The notes under the pieces: generated by a model
Databases searched by the model: none
What the model was told of the DNA's origin: nothing
What the model saw: the letters and a program-made list of their open reading frames with translations, nothing else
Shown: positions 25,083-34,689 of the stretch, piece by piece
Position numbering within the stretch: the first letter of the stretch is position 1
Layout of the letters: every line of letters begins with the position of its first letter
NCBI GenBank assembly: GCA_902800215.1
Contig: CADCDS010000011.1
Coordinates: 1-58,297, forward strand
DNA from: an uncultured Bacteroidales bacterium
GTDB taxonomy: Bacteria; Bacteroidota; Bacteroidia; Bacteroidales; Paludibacteraceae
Direction of reading: 5' to 3'
Length of the DNA stretch: 58,297 nt
Translations under genes and position numbers: made by a program

Positions 25083-25114
25083 AATTTAACGGTTTAACAG
25101 TTTAACGCTTAAAG
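25083..25114. repeat. 8-base array, unit RRTTTAAC, between yicC and gmk
   Basis: AATTTAAC, GGTTTAAC, AGTTTAAC, then GCTTAAAG. It covers most of the intergenic gap and reaches the end of yicC. Confidence 0.75.
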
Positions 25115-25993
25115 CACATTGAGTACCTGTTCTTTAATTTGTTCGAGGATATCTTTCATCTTCACCACGATGATCTGCATCTCGCTTTGGTTGGATTTGG
25201 AGCCTAAGGTGTTGATCTCCCGTCCCATCTCCTGAGCGATGAAACCAAGTTTCTTCCCCACTCCGTTTCCTTCGGAATCCATCACCTCTCTAAAATAACG
25301 AATGTGGTTCGTCAGCCGCACTTTTTCTTCCGTAATATCGAGTTTCTCGAGGTAGTAAATCATCTCCTGTTCCAGTCTGTTGCGATCGATCTGCGCCTGG
25401 GTGGATTCACTGAGTTGTGCCAAGTTGGCTTCCAGCCGCTCTTTGATCTTTCCCACTCTCCCCTTCTCAAACGGTTCTACCTGCGCCAACAGATCGGCGA
25501 TACCGTCCAGTTTCTCATTGAACATCGCCTGCAGTGCCGCGCCTTCCTGGGTACGGAACGCGATGAAGGCATCGATGGCTTCATTGAGTAACGCCTGCAC
25601 GTCCTTCCATTCTTCCTCCGTCAGATCGGAATTGTCTTCCTGCTGCTTGAGCACATCGGGAAAACGCATAATGGCTGCCATCACTTCCGCCGGTACGTCA
25701 CCAAACTGTTCCTTGTACTGCCGCGCATATTCCTTGGCAGCAGACCAGTTGATGGCTGTCAACTCTTGGCTATTAGCCATTGGCTCTTGGCAATACATTA
25801 ACAGATCCACTTTTCCTCTCTCTAAACGTTGTGCGACGATGGTTCGAAGATCCAGTTCATGCGCACGAATCTGCGGTGCCAGACGCACGGACAGATCCAT
25901 GGATTTGGAGTTCAACGAACGAATCTCGCAGATGAGTTTGTTTCCTCTTAATTGGCTTTCGGCTTTGCCATAACCCGTCATCGATAAAATCAT
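25109..25993 (-). CDS. yicC: YicC-family endoribonuclease
   Basis: 294 residues from MILSMTGYG, whose ATG overlaps the mnmE stop (ATGA). The family start MTGYG-x-A, EIRSLNSKSMDLSVRL and the C-terminal MGREINTLGSKSN are all present. Members in other bacteria are RNA-cleaving proteins. A 7-base array near residues 68-80 (QEPMANSQELT) sits in a variable region. Confidence 0.9.
   Translation of the reverse strand: MILSMTGYGKAESQLRGNKLICEIRSLNSKSMDLSVRLAPQIRAHELDLRTIVAQRLERGKVDLLMYCQEPMANSQELTAINWSAAKEYARQYKEQFGDVPAEVMAAIMRFPDVLKQQEDNSDLTEEEWKDVQALLNEAIDAFIAFRTQEGAALQAMFNEKLDGIADLLAQVEPFEKGRVGKIKERLEANLAQLSESTQAQIDRNRLEQEMIYYLEKLDITEEKVRLTNHIRYFREVMDSEGNGVGKKLGFIAQEMGREINTLGSKSNQSEMQIIVVKMKDILEQIKEQVLNVL
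25755..25796. repeat. 7-base array, unit GGCTNTT, inside yicC
   Basis: Units GGCTGTC, AACTCTT, GGCTATT, AGCCATT, GGCTCTT, GGCAATA: 42 bases if the degenerate first unit is counted. Confidence 0.65.
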
Positions 25994-27300
25994 TTCCCTA
26001 TACAAAATTTACTGAATATATTTGCTAATACTTCCTGGTTGGTGATCTGTCCCGTCACCTCTCCCAAGGCAGAGAGGCAATCCTGCAAATCGAGTGACAG
26101 CAGTTCTCCGGACAGGTCGTCTTCCAAGCCCTGTTGCACCCGTTCTATCGCCTCATGGGCACGGGTAATGGCTTCATAGTGGCGGGCGTTACTGAGCATC
26201 ACCGCACTCGTCTGCATCGACTGTTTCGCCACACGTACCAACTCGTTTTTGAGCGGTTCTATGTTGCCGTTCTTGGCAGATATAGCTATTAGCTCTTGGC
26301 TCTTAGCTTTTGGCTGCAAATCAGCTTTATTGAGCACGTTAATAATCGTTCCCGAATGTCCAATATCCAATGTCCATTGTCCATTGTCGCTCAGATAAAT
26401 GATGATCTGTGCTTTCTCTGCCGCTTGACGGGAACGCTCGATGCCCATATTCTCGATGGTATCGTTGGTTTCTCTGAGACCGGCGGTGTCGATGAGGCGG
26501 AACAGGATGCCGTCTAAGATGAGTGTATCTTCGATGGTGTCACGGGTGGTACCTTGGATATCACTGACAATGGCCCGTTGTTCGCCTAACAAGGCATTGA
26601 GCAAGGTCGATTTGCCTACGTTCGGTGCCCCGATGATTGCCACCGGAATACCATGCCGGATCGCGTTTCCGGTTCGGAAAGATGCCAACAAAGCCGCTAA
26701 CTTGCTTTCTATCTCGTTGGCCAACGCGTTCAGTTCAGAACGGTCCGCGAACTCCAGTTCCTCATGATCGGCAAAGTCCAATTCCAGTTCAACAAGTGAA
26801 GTGAAATGCAGCAGTCGATCCCGCAAGACACCTAACTCATTGGACACGGCACCACGCAATTGACTGAGCGCCAAGTCTTTCTCCGCCTTACTCTGCGCAG
26901 CGATGAGGTCTGCCACTGCTTCCGCCTGCGTCAGATCCATCTTACCGTTCAAGAACGCCCTTCTCGTGAACTCACCCGGTTCAGCGGCTTTGCATCCCGC
27001 ATCGATGAGCCAACGCAGCAGTTCCTGCTGAATGAACAGACTACCGTGACAAGCGATCTCGACGGTGTCCTCTCCGGTAAAGGAATGCGGTGCCTTAAAG
27101 ACAGAACACAGCACCTCGTCTAACACCTCGTCAGCACGTTGGATACGACCGAAATGCACAGTATTGGGAGCAGCTTCCGCTAATTGTTTTCGTCCCACGA
27201 AGATACGATCGACGATGGGTATCGCCTGTTCGCCGGACACACGGATGACCGCTATTCCGCCGGCACCGTAAGGAGTGGATATTGCACAAATCGTTGACAT
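25990..27300 (-). CDS. mnmE: tRNA uridine-5-carboxymethylaminomethyl modification GTPase
   Basis: Start at 27300 (MSTICAISTPYG) matches the family N-terminus; an ATG at 27312 would add four residues. It has an N-terminal formyl-THF-binding domain, a helical domain, and an inserted G domain with GAPNVGKST, DTAGL and NKAD. The C-terminal FCIGK carries the modification-site Cys. With MnmG it modifies wobble U34. Two separate 7-base arrays are inserted in the G domain, before and after the NKAD motif (encoding NGQWTLDIGHS and KAKSQELIA). The stop overlaps the yicC start. Confidence 0.95.
   Translation of the reverse strand: MSTICAISTPYGAGGIAVIRVSGEQAIPIVDRIFVGRKQLAEAAPNTVHFGRIQRADEVLDEVLCSVFKAPHSFTGEDTVEIACHGSLFIQQELLRWLIDAGCKAAEPGEFTRRAFLNGKMDLTQAEAVADLIAAQSKAEKDLALSQLRGAVSNELGVLRDRLLHFTSLVELELDFADHEELEFADRSELNALANEIESKLAALLASFRTGNAIRHGIPVAIIGAPNVGKSTLLNALLGEQRAIVSDIQGTTRDTIEDTLILDGILFRLIDTAGLRETNDTIENMGIERSRQAAEKAQIIIYLSDNGQWTLDIGHSGTIINVLNKADLQPKAKSQELIAISAKNGNIEPLKNELVRVAKQSMQTSAVMLSNARHYEAITRAHEAIERVQQGLEDDLSGELLSLDLQDCLSALGEVTGQITNQEVLANIFSKFCIGK
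26284..26318. repeat. 7-base array, unit AGCTNTT, inside mnmE
   Basis: AGCTATT, AGCTCTT, GGCTCTT, AGCTTTT, GGCTGCA. Lies after the NKAD codons on the coding strand. Confidence 0.75.
26355..26389. repeat. 7-base array, unit AATGTCC, inside mnmE
   Basis: AATGTCC, AATATCC, AATGTCC, ATTGTCC, ATTGTCG. Lies before the NKAD codons on the coding strand, only 36 bases from the other mnmE array. Confidence 0.75.
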
Positions 27301-27314
27301 GTTTTTTCTCATAT

Positions 27315-28235
27315 TTACCTACAATGACACTTGCGTGCACTGCGACTAAACGGATTATAAGGTGAAAAAGTATAAGCAATTTTTATTCCCACATCAAACA
27401 AGGACGCATGGGAGACCAGATGGGTTTGCTGATGAGAGGATGTCAGTACCGGAGACAACACCCTGTGCAAAGGCATTCCATCCCGGGTGTCAGTAAGCAT
27501 GATCAAGGACTCGACATCGTTATGCTCGATCGGCTGAGCGGAGAAACAATAGTCGGCATAGATTCCTAACGTAAGGAAGGAGTGCATGTTTCGCGTATAG
27601 GTATTCAACGGCAGATCATAGGTCAACTCCGTGGCCAACCAATACTGAATCTTCGGTAAGGTCAGTGTACCCTTCTCTTCCATCTCAAAATCCTGCGAAG
27701 CCGCTAAGGGATATGACTCATAGACACGGTTGTCATAATCCGGATAATAGACCGATAACGCCGCATGGTTCACTGTCTCATGCCATGAAGCGGAGAAGGG
27801 GAAGACGAACTTGGGACCCACCGAAAAGTTAAACTGCTCCCACGTAAAGGACAGTTGTACCGGCACGCCGACGGACCAAAAGGCATAGGTCTCTCTTAAG
27901 TGGCCTATCGTGTAGTCGATCTGCATGAGTTGGTTATCCACATCGATGGTTTGATACGTATCGATATAGTTCTTTTTACCAAAAGCAGTCTGGTGGCGGT
28001 CCAAGGTGATAGCAGTTCTAAAACCGATCACCTGGGGCGAATGATATGAATAGGCTATCTCCAAACCGGCATGCATATGCGGTAAGGCGGAGACATAGTG
28101 CGTCTGACTGCTCCATGCGGCGACGCCTCCTCGCACACCTATCTCAAAAGCGTGTTGTGCCATCACCATCAACGGCACGAAAAGGATCCATATGCAGCAT
28201 ATCTTTCTCAAGGCACAAATCGTTTTTCGGTCCAT
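27315..28235 (-). CDS. Predicted outer-membrane beta-barrel protein
   Basis: 306 residues with a signal region (CCIWILFVPLMVMAQ) and alternating strand pattern (FEIGVRGGVAAW, LSFTWEQFNFSVGPKFVF, LFDVGIKIAYTFSPY). This is typical of small Bacteroidetes barrels of the PorT/OMP_b-brl type, but I cannot fix the family. It overlaps the upstream IgGFc-binding-like gene by 28 bases, so it may help place or hold that protein at the surface (inference). The C-terminal extension RSARKCHCR after the last strand is unusual. Confidence 0.65.
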   Translation of the reverse strand: MDRKTICALRKICCIWILFVPLMVMAQHAFEIGVRGGVAAWSSQTHYVSALPHMHAGLEIAYSYHSPQVIGFRTAITLDRHQTAFGKKNYIDTYQTIDVDNQLMQIDYTIGHLRETYAFWSVGVPVQLSFTWEQFNFSVGPKFVFPFSASWHETVNHAALSVYYPDYDNRVYESYPLAASQDFEMEEKGTLTLPKIQYWLATELTYDLPLNTYTRNMHSFLTLGIYADYCFSAQPIEHNDVESLIMLTDTRDGMPLHRVLSPVLTSSHQQTHLVSHASLFDVGIKIAYTFSPYNPFSRSARKCHCR

Positions 28236-31200
28236 ATACGGTCTCCCTGCTGATAGACGATGAGATAAACACCATGGGTCAGTTGGTCATCGGAAACCGG
28301 AAGACCTTGCGCATTATAGATACGGTGGGTGACCGGTTTCGGTGCAGGCGTATCACTCAAATCGATCACATTCGACCACGCATGCTCACCCTGATCGAGT
28401 TCCACATACAATTGGAAATGACCGTGCAGTTCATTCCGCTCGGCATAGTCATCTTCCGTTGCACCAGGGATGGCAATCGAGTCACAATACCATTGGTAAC
28501 GGAGCGGTGTGTAACCGGGGAAGAAACGTCTCAACGATACATGATCGAGCAGTAACTGCCAGTTGTACTTATTGACGATGATCGGGTACAGACGCTCACA
28601 ATGGAAGGTATCCAATACCAACGTGTGAATTTCACCCGTACATTTAATCCATTTATAGTGCGTATATTCGATTTCCTGTGCACCGATATCATTGAATAGT
28701 ACCATCGTGTCCTGATAGAACCACAGGAACGGCATCAGGGTGTCACAGACGGCAGAATCAACCCGTACATGCACAATTTCCGGGCAGCAGGTGACGGTGT
28801 CCAAATGCAGATGAACATAGATACTATCATCCACATCGATATCCCGAATGGTGTCGATGCGTGTTCCTGTTTCCGGCCAAGAGTGACCTCGCCAAGCAAG
28901 CGGTAACAAGGTATCACAAGCGACGGTGTCGATAAACCGGTCGGTAGCGGTGTTACAATACATCGTGTTCAAACGGAAGGGTGCACTCTCCGCACGGCAG
29001 TTCGTCTGATCGATGTTTCCGCTGTCTGCCACTTGTACCGCATACCATCCTTCATGGGCACGGTGCACCGTATCTATAGTGTAGGTCTTTTCAAAACCGG
29101 TTTGCAGGGTATCCCAAGCCATCTGATCCGTGGAGAAGAGCCATTGATATTGCGGATTCTGCAGGATATCGTAGTTTTCATAAACGGCACGGAAGGTGAC
29201 CGGATACTTCCGGCACACAGGCGTATCCGCTTCAATAGAGATCGGTTCGATACAAAGCCTCAGCTCTATGTTATCGATCGGTAAAGGATCACCACTGCCG
29301 ACACCGCTGTTATCCTGAATGGTCCATTTCAAACTGCTTACACCTTCCGGCACCGTCAACGAGGTACCTACTTGTATCGAGTCAGACGGCACATCGCCCG
29401 TATCATAGATTCGTACCTCCGCCTCCGTGTCGGCATCGATCAGATGCAGTAACAGACGGGTCGGCGCATGGTTAGGCAACAGATTCACGATAAACGACAA
29501 GTCCATGTTCGCACAAAGACCGTCTGATGTCTCCAACAATTTTCCCTCCGGACAAAGGATCGGCGGGCAGTCTTCGATGACGTAGAACCGGAACGGTTCA
29601 CTCGTCATATGACAATAGACCTCAGGAGTACCACCGTTCGGATAAACCGTCACGCGGTACCAACCGGTGTGACGCGGTTTGGCTTTCAGTTTGAGTTGCT
29701 GTTCATTGCCTTCCTGCATGGGTGTCCAAGTGATACTATCGGATGAGAATTCCCAGAAATACTGCAGCGGTTCATCCATTCCCCCGCCGTTCTCAAACAG
29801 CGCCGTGAAGATATTCTTCGTATCGACGCACACCGTGTCCGGCGCTTGAATCGTCACAGGCGGAAGACACAGTTTTACCTCCACCCGAACGGGTTCACTG
29901 TTCGAACGGCAGTTCTCCGAACCTACCCGATCCTCTGTACCCATGGACACCCGGTACCAACCGGCATTCGTTTCCTGGAAACGATTGAATGTCAACACAT
30001 CCGACATGCTATTCTGCACCGTTGTCCACGTGATACTGTCCGTAGAGAACTCCCATAGATAAAAGAGCGGTTCATACACCATGTACGGATAGGCTTGTTC
30101 GGCTTGCAGTTGCACCGTGTCTCCCCAGCACACCGTATCGGGTGCCGTGATGCTTACCGGCGGCATACACAGCCTTACTTCGATATCGTCTAACGCAAAA
30201 TCGTTACCCGTAGATCCGTAGGCGTTGTTCTGAATGGTTAATTTCACGCGACTAATTCCGTCCGGCACTTTGAACTTCATACCTACCTGCTGCCAGTTAG
30301 CCGTTTGTTTCCATGCATTGGGAACACCAAACAGACTCCAGTCGTGGGCTATCGTATCGGTGTTGTACCGTGCTATCTCAGTGCCCGTCATGGGATCGGA
30401 GATTAGGAAGGTCAGTTGAGGATGCACATATCCTCTACCCGTTCGCCAAGCGTTATACTGCCCTGCTGTCGTCACGTTCGCTACATAGGTAGAGAAAGAT
30501 AATTCCATACCGGAACAAAGGCCATCCATCGTGGTACTGAAGAACGGATCTTTGTCCGTCTCACGGCCGTCGATCTCCAGGAAATAACCCGTTGTCGTGT
30601 CCCCGAAAGAGGTATGGTCGTCCATGATATGCCAAACAGAATAAGTAGGAATCGACGAGTTACGGAATCCGTGTTTAGCCACCAGATACCTACCCGATCC
30701 CATACCTACGCACCCGGTACCGGAGCCTCTGCAGGTAGCTGTGTCGTAGATCTGCGTAAAATGATTGCTCATACCCGATACCGGTCTATGACTGACTACC
30801 GGATCAGACGGATCATTTCCGCCGAAATCCTCTTTGAACAGCAATGCACCGTCCGGACAGAAATCCGGCGGCGGCATCTTAAACGGCATGGAGATGTTGA
30901 ACGATGACGCCTCTGCGAGATTTCCAATACGCAGGATATACGCACTGAATCCCGCTCCGTCCTCCGCTACCAGCTTACTGGCCATATACGCAGAGATACC
31001 CATCTCGTACGTCACAAAACCGTCTGTCACCGTACGATATACGGAGTTTCCGTCCGGTTGGTAAGAAGATAAAGGCGTATTATTGTATTTCACTTTCGAC
31101 TCATCTTCCTGCCGCGTCGTGACGAGAAGCGAGAATTTCCAAGGCGTATTATCATCCACCTGTTCCAACATCCACCGCGTCTCGGTAGCCATATGATCGA

Positions 31201-32239
31201 CCGGAATGATCTCCGTCATCGACGGGTCACCGATGTCGTCATTCGTTTCTCCACTTTTGGTGTACAGGTAACAACAGATCGGTTGATTTGCTTCAAAATG
31301 CTCTACCGGTAACATGGACGTTCTATCAACACTCTCACCGGCTGATAAATTTTTAAGTAAGTGTTTATTGCCGGCTATGTAATAATACACCTCCGTATTA
31401 TCATACAAGGCCGTCAAACGACATAACGCATTTGGCGTTCGTGTACTCTTGGCCACTATAAACTCCTTGCCCCAACTGTCCGTCGGACGTGCCTGTTCCC
31501 AGATGAAATCTCCGCCATAAACACTTTGGATATTGGTGAATGTATTGCCTTGAAAAACGGCCACTACTTTGTCGGATTCGATCCATGTACCGGATATATC
31601 CTTGGTATAGTCATCGGGTTGAAACAGCAGCACCTCGTTCTCTTGGATGAACAAACCCGTCTGCCGACCGGCCGGAATGATGGCATTATCACGGCTGACA
31701 CACCGTAATTGCACTTTCGGCGTCACCACCACATTCGTGTAGTTTTCCGTGCCTACCACCGCAAATTGCGAATAGGTAGGGATGTTGTTCGGTTCTACAT
31801 AATAGAGTGCTCCCGGTACGCCTTGTACCATATATTGCGTGCCCAACAGGTGTTTGGGCAAGATCATCGTCTCATCTCCTGCGTTCTGTCCATGTGCCCA
31901 TACATGCAGGTAACATGCCGCAGTGGAATGAAAATGCACACCTTGCAGCACAGCATTGCTGACATTTTTCAAACTCGCCGCAAGATAGTTATACGCGTCG
32001 AAATGGAGGAACTTATCCCCTGTCTTAGTGGGAACAGAGAGCGTCATATCTCCGGTTTCCGTCGCACAGACAGTGAAACCGCAGTACTTCGTCTGCTCAT
32101 CGCTGTTTCCGCCCCATCCCCAGTGGTCAAAAAGCGTGAAATAGAAGTCATATCCGGCGGCTGAGCTCGGTTCATTCGTCTGCGCCATCATCGACAGTAC
32201 AGACAAACACAAACACCCTATGAGCAGCCGTTTTCTCAT
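28208..32239 (-). CDS. IgGFc-binding-like surface protein with Ig-like repeats and T9SS-like tail
   Basis: 1343 residues: signal peptide (LLIGCLCLSVLSMMAQ), then an IgGFc-binding-type N-terminal domain to about residue 450 (VVAVFQGN, DSWGKEFIVAKS, MTEIIPVDHM). A jelly-roll segment at about 480-700 ends NDFALDDIEVRLC, like the domain in the giant protein at 1091. Three Ig-like repeats at about 700-1060 each have WEFS[TS]DSITW or WLFSTDQMAW and GWY. A shorter second jelly-roll sits before the third repeat. The C-terminus (IYNAQGLPVSD ... THGVYLIVYQQG) fits a type A T9SS sorting domain. A role in adhesion or host-factor binding is plausible from the family, not shown. It is ATGA-coupled to the histidine kinase gene. 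Confidence 0.8.
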   Translation of the reverse strand: MRKRLLIGCLCLSVLSMMAQTNEPSSAAGYDFYFTLFDHWGWGGNSDEQTKYCGFTVCATETGDMTLSVPTKTGDKFLHFDAYNYLAASLKNVSNAVLQGVHFHSTAACYLHVWAHGQNAGDETMILPKHLLGTQYMVQGVPGALYYVEPNNIPTYSQFAVVGTENYTNVVVTPKVQLRCVSRDNAIIPAGRQTGLFIQENEVLLFQPDDYTKDISGTWIESDKVVAVFQGNTFTNIQSVYGGDFIWEQARPTDSWGKEFIVAKSTRTPNALCRLTALYDNTEVYYYIAGNKHLLKNLSAGESVDRTSMLPVEHFEANQPICCYLYTKSGETNDDIGDPSMTEIIPVDHMATETRWMLEQVDDNTPWKFSLLVTTRQEDESKVKYNNTPLSSYQPDGNSVYRTVTDGFVTYEMGISAYMASKLVAEDGAGFSAYILRIGNLAEASSFNISMPFKMPPPDFCPDGALLFKEDFGGNDPSDPVVSHRPVSGMSNHFTQIYDTATCRGSGTGCVGMGSGRYLVAKHGFRNSSIPTYSVWHIMDDHTSFGDTTTGYFLEIDGRETDKDPFFSTTMDGLCSGMELSFSTYVANVTTAGQYNAWRTGRGYVHPQLTFLISDPMTGTEIARYNTDTIAHDWSLFGVPNAWKQTANWQQVGMKFKVPDGISRVKLTIQNNAYGSTGNDFALDDIEVRLCMPPVSITAPDTVCWGDTVQLQAEQAYPYMVYEPLFYLWEFSTDSITWTTVQNSMSDVLTFNRFQETNAGWYRVSMGTEDRVGSENCRSNSEPVRVEVKLCLPPVTIQAPDTVCVDTKNIFTALFENGGGMDEPLQYFWEFSSDSITWTPMQEGNEQQLKLKAKPRHTGWYRVTVYPNGGTPEVYCHMTSEPFRFYVIEDCPPILCPEGKLLETSDGLCANMDLSFIVNLLPNHAPTRLLLHLIDADTEAEVRIYDTGDVPSDSIQVGTSLTVPEGVSSLKWTIQDNSGVGSGDPLPIDNIELRLCIEPISIEADTPVCRKYPVTFRAVYENYDILQNPQYQWLFSTDQMAWDTLQTGFEKTYTIDTVHRAHEGWYAVQVADSGNIDQTNCRAESAPFRLNTMYCNTATDRFIDTVACDTLLPLAWRGHSWPETGTRIDTIRDIDVDDSIYVHLHLDTVTCCPEIVHVRVDSAVCDTLMPFLWFYQDTMVLFNDIGAQEIEYTHYKWIKCTGEIHTLVLDTFHCERLYPIIVNKYNWQLLLDHVSLRRFFPGYTPLRYQWYCDSIAIPGATEDDYAERNELHGHFQLYVELDQGEHAWSNVIDLSDTPAPKPVTHRIYNAQGLPVSDDQLTHGVYLIVYQQGDRIWTEKRFVP

Positions 32240-34293
32240 CTCTTGCGGAAATAGATAAAGAAGGTCGTGCCTCTGGGCGAGGATTCGAACGTAATTCGTC
32301 CGCCCGTTCCTTCTACGATATGTTTGGATATAGCCAGACCCAGACCGTTGCCGTTGGACTTGGTCGTGAAATTCGGCTGGAAGATCTTCGCTTGTATCTC
32401 TTCGGGGATACCACCACCGTCATCAGAGATAGTAATTTGCACCTCTTTATCTGAATAAGCAGTATTGAGCACAACGATGATGTCGGTCGGCGATGCTTGG
32501 ATGGCGTTACGTAAGATGTTCACGAACACCTGCGGCACTTGTTCCGGATCAGCGAGCACTTTCACACCGGAATCGGCACCGATATAGCGAATCGGTATCT
32601 GCTCGTCGTTGGCGCGTTGAAGCGTGATGACTTGCGAAAGTTTAGCAGCGATATCGACCTCATCGGTCGTCACTTCCGGCTGTTTGGCAAACGCGGAGAA
32701 AGACTGTGCGATATGCGCCAGATTATCGATCTCGGAAATCAACATCGGTGTCGCTTTCTCGAAATACGCATCGAAATTCTCCGTGCCGCGTAAGCGTTGT
32801 AACTTCTGCACCGACAACTTCATCGGCGTCAACGGGTTATTGATCTCATGGGCGATCTGACGCGCCATCGTACGCCAGGCACCTTCCCGTTCCGCACGAG
32901 CCAGCTGCGCCGCCGATTCTTCCACTTTATCCACCAGCAGGTTATACCGTTCCACCAACGCACCGAGTTCATCGTGGTACGGATAGTCGATATGATTATC
33001 TTTTCCGCCGATCTCAAAACGCTTCATCTTATCCGTCAGTAAGAGAATCGGTTTGGTCATCGACCGTGCCGCCCATACGGAGAACAGCAGCGCTAAGATC
33101 AGCACGATGATATAAGGAATCAGCAGTTTGGCCAATAACGCATCCACCTCCGCATTCCGTTTCTGTTCGCTCATGAAATACGGCACACTGATATACGCCA
33201 ACGCTTCGGAATACTCGTTGCGCAACGGAAGATACGTCACCAGGTACGAATGAGATCCGATATACTCGTAACATACCACAGGTCGGTTCTTCTCTTCCGG
33301 CACCGACGATTCTTCCTGCCGGATCAGTTGGTACAAGGCTTCCGGAGACATTCGCCGATACAGCACATTGCCGTCAAACAAGGCAGGAGAAGAGGAAGCT
33401 AACAATTCACCGAACAACGAATAGACATGTACATCCTGTTGGATCGAATGACCCAGATCCCGTAACTCCGACTCCAACGCGTCCGCATTCTCCTCTTTCA
33501 GATAGCCGAAGAAAAGCGAGTAGTTGGATTTCATGAAGGCCTGGATATATTCCGAACGGGTACGCATGCCACGGCGCTGACGTTCCTCAAAATTCGTATG
33601 CACATACTGCACCGACATCACAAACAGATAGATGAACACCGCTAACACACACGCCAGAATGATATACATAATCCGCGTACTCAGACGCATGTTACGAATG
33701 CCGCGGTGACGAATCAGGCCATAGACTCCTACCAGACCGATCAGCACAAACAGCGCGATGATGATGTAATAATACGGATTCGTCGTGAAGTTCGAATGGG
33801 TATGGGGGGTGTTCAGCACTTCTCGAAACGAGAAAGTCTCCTCTGCGATATCCTCAATCCCCGGTGTGTTCTCCGGCTCCGTATATTCCGTCGGGATAAC
33901 CGTAAGAATACTGAGCCAGTTCACGTAACCGATCGTGGTACGGCGTGCCAACGCCTTGGCATTACCGTACGTCACCGGAATCCAGGCACCATATGGATAA
34001 TTATCCATAACCGTATCGTTCATCACCAAGCGGTTCGACGACCAATACACCATCTCGTTTTCATAGAAAATATAAAAGAAGATGTCGTCATCGGCCTGCG
34101 TGATAGCGTTGATGTGATCGATCAGATGCTCTGCATCTTCATCCGTCTCCATCAACTCACCCACTGCCTTCGCTTGCTCCTCCGCATGCACTTTCCGTTG
34201 CTCCAAACGCTGCGTTTCCGACGTGCAGGCACTCATCGCAAGAAGGACACACATCCCCATCACGAAGAACATATAATGACGTATCTTTTTCAT
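32236..34293 (-). CDS. NtrY-like sensor histidine kinase
   Basis: 685 residues from the ATG at 34293; longer frames would translate the promoter. The N-terminal hydrophobic segment ends LLAMSAC, lipobox-like but with Met at -3. A first extracytoplasmic region lies to about 165, then two membrane helices near 180 and 205. A second extracytoplasmic domain (about 220-400) is followed by a fourth helix and HAMP. The HisKA His lies in [15 protein letters not shown] near residue 478, and the ATPase boxes are [17 protein letters not shown] and [12 protein letters not shown]. No response regulator is encoded nearby. Its stop overlaps the surface-protein start (ATGA), so the sensor may control or monitor that surface system (inference). 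Confidence 0.88.
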   Translation of the reverse strand: MKKIRHYMFFVMGMCVLLAMSACTSETQRLEQRKVHAEEQAKAVGELMETDEDAEHLIDHINAITQADDDIFFYIFYENEMVYWSSNRLVMNDTVMDNYPYGAWIPVTYGNAKALARRTTIGYVNWLSILTVIPTEYTEPENTPGIEDIAEETFSFREVLNTPHTHSNFTTNPYYYIIIALFVLIGLVGVYGLIRHRGIRNMRLSTRIMYIILACVLAVFIYLFVMSVQYVHTNFEERQRRGMRTRSEYIQAFMKSNYSLFFGYLKEENADALESELRDLGHSIQQDVHVYSLFGELLASSSPALFDGNVLYRRMSPEALYQLIRQEESSVPEEKNRPVVCYEYIGSHSYLVTYLPLRNEYSEALAYISVPYFMSEQKRNAEVDALLAKLLIPYIIVLILALLFSVWAARSMTKPILLLTDKMKRFEIGGKDNHIDYPYHDELGALVERYNLLVDKVEESAAQLARAEREGAWRTMARQIAHEINNPLTPMKLSVQKLQRLRGTENFDAYFEKATPMLISEIDNLAHIAQSFSAFAKQPEVTTDEVDIAAKLSQVITLQRANDEQIPIRYIGADSGVKVLADPEQVPQVFVNILRNAIQASPTDIIVVLNTAYSDKEVQITISDDGGGIPEEIQAKIFQPNFTTKSNGNGLGLAISKHIVEGTGGRITFESSPRGTTFFIYFRKR

Positions 34294-34299
34294 AGGCTC

Positions 34300-34319
34300 A
34301 CTTTTGCGACTGCAAAAGT
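34300..34319. promoter_or_regulatory. Perfect palindrome over the kinase transcription start
   Basis: ACTTTTGC-GACT-GCAAAAGT, eight-base arms and four-base spacer, overlaps the -7 element and start site of the histidine kinase. The same palindrome occurs at 34683-34702. Confidence 0.6.
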
Positions 34320-34343
34320 ACAAAAAATATTTGAAATAAGCAA
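34313..34343 (-). promoter_or_regulatory. Promoter of the histidine kinase operon
   Basis: On the minus strand TTG (34341-34343) and TACTTTTG (34313-34320) are 20 bases apart, and the ATG follows after 19 bases. Confidence 0.75.
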
Positions 34344-34420
34344 GATTTTCTTGGAAAATAATCGTTTTTTTTTTAAAATAAGAAGATTTTCCAAAGAAAA
34401 TAATAATCGTTTTTTTTAAA

Positions 34421-34519
34421 TCACCTCCTTATCGCCACCTGGTCTCCACCTGGTTTCAATGGATGCTCAATGGATGCTGAAAGGGTGCTCAATGGATGCT
34501 CAAACCTTGCTTCATCCAT
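34421..34519 (-). CDS. Possible 32-residue small ORF over the 11-base array
   Basis: ATG at 34519 preceded by GAAGGGTGACA, stop TGA at 34421. The product begins MDEARFEHPLSTLS and contains EHPL twice because the 11-base units recur every 33 bases in the same frame. A promoter with perfect spacing (34591-34621) points at it. There is no homologue I recognise, and the frame may be a by-product of the repeat. Confidence 0.2.
   Translation of the reverse strand: MDEARFEHPLSTLSASIEHPLKPGGDQVAIRR
34435..34511. repeat. 11-base array, seven units
   Basis: CCACCTGGTCT, CCACCTGGTTT, CAATGGATGCT twice, GAAAGGGTGCT, CAATGGATGCT, CAAACCTTGCT: 77 bases in perfect 11-base phase with two sub-families. The array is the main content of the 424-base spacer 34294-34717, together with three promoters. 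Confidence 0.85.
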
Positions 34520-34590
34520 TGTCACCCTTCTATAAAGCATATGTCTGCTTAAGAAAATTTGTGACTGATTTGTCTCTTCGAAATCTTTTG

Positions 34591-34621
34591 CAAAGATACA
34601 ACTTTTTTTTCATATTTCCAA
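34591..34621 (-). promoter_or_regulatory. Extra minus-strand promoter in the kinase upstream region
   Basis: On the minus strand TTG (34619-34621) and TATCTTTG (34591-34598) are 20 bases apart. It would transcribe the 11-base array and the small ORF at 34421-34519, then run into the kinase promoter region. Confidence 0.55.
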
Positions 34622-34658
34622 ATTTTATGCCACAAAATGATCATTTTTCGTCATTTTC

Positions 34659-34689
34659 TTGCATATGTCATTTTTTTGTTGTACTTTTG
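34659..34689 (+). promoter_or_regulatory. Promoter of the ArsG-like gene
   Basis: TTG (34659-34661) with extended TTGCATATGTCA, 20-base spacer, and TACTTTTG (34682-34689). The palindrome ACTTTTGC-AGTC-GCAAAAGT at 34683-34702 overlaps the start site. Confidence 0.78.
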
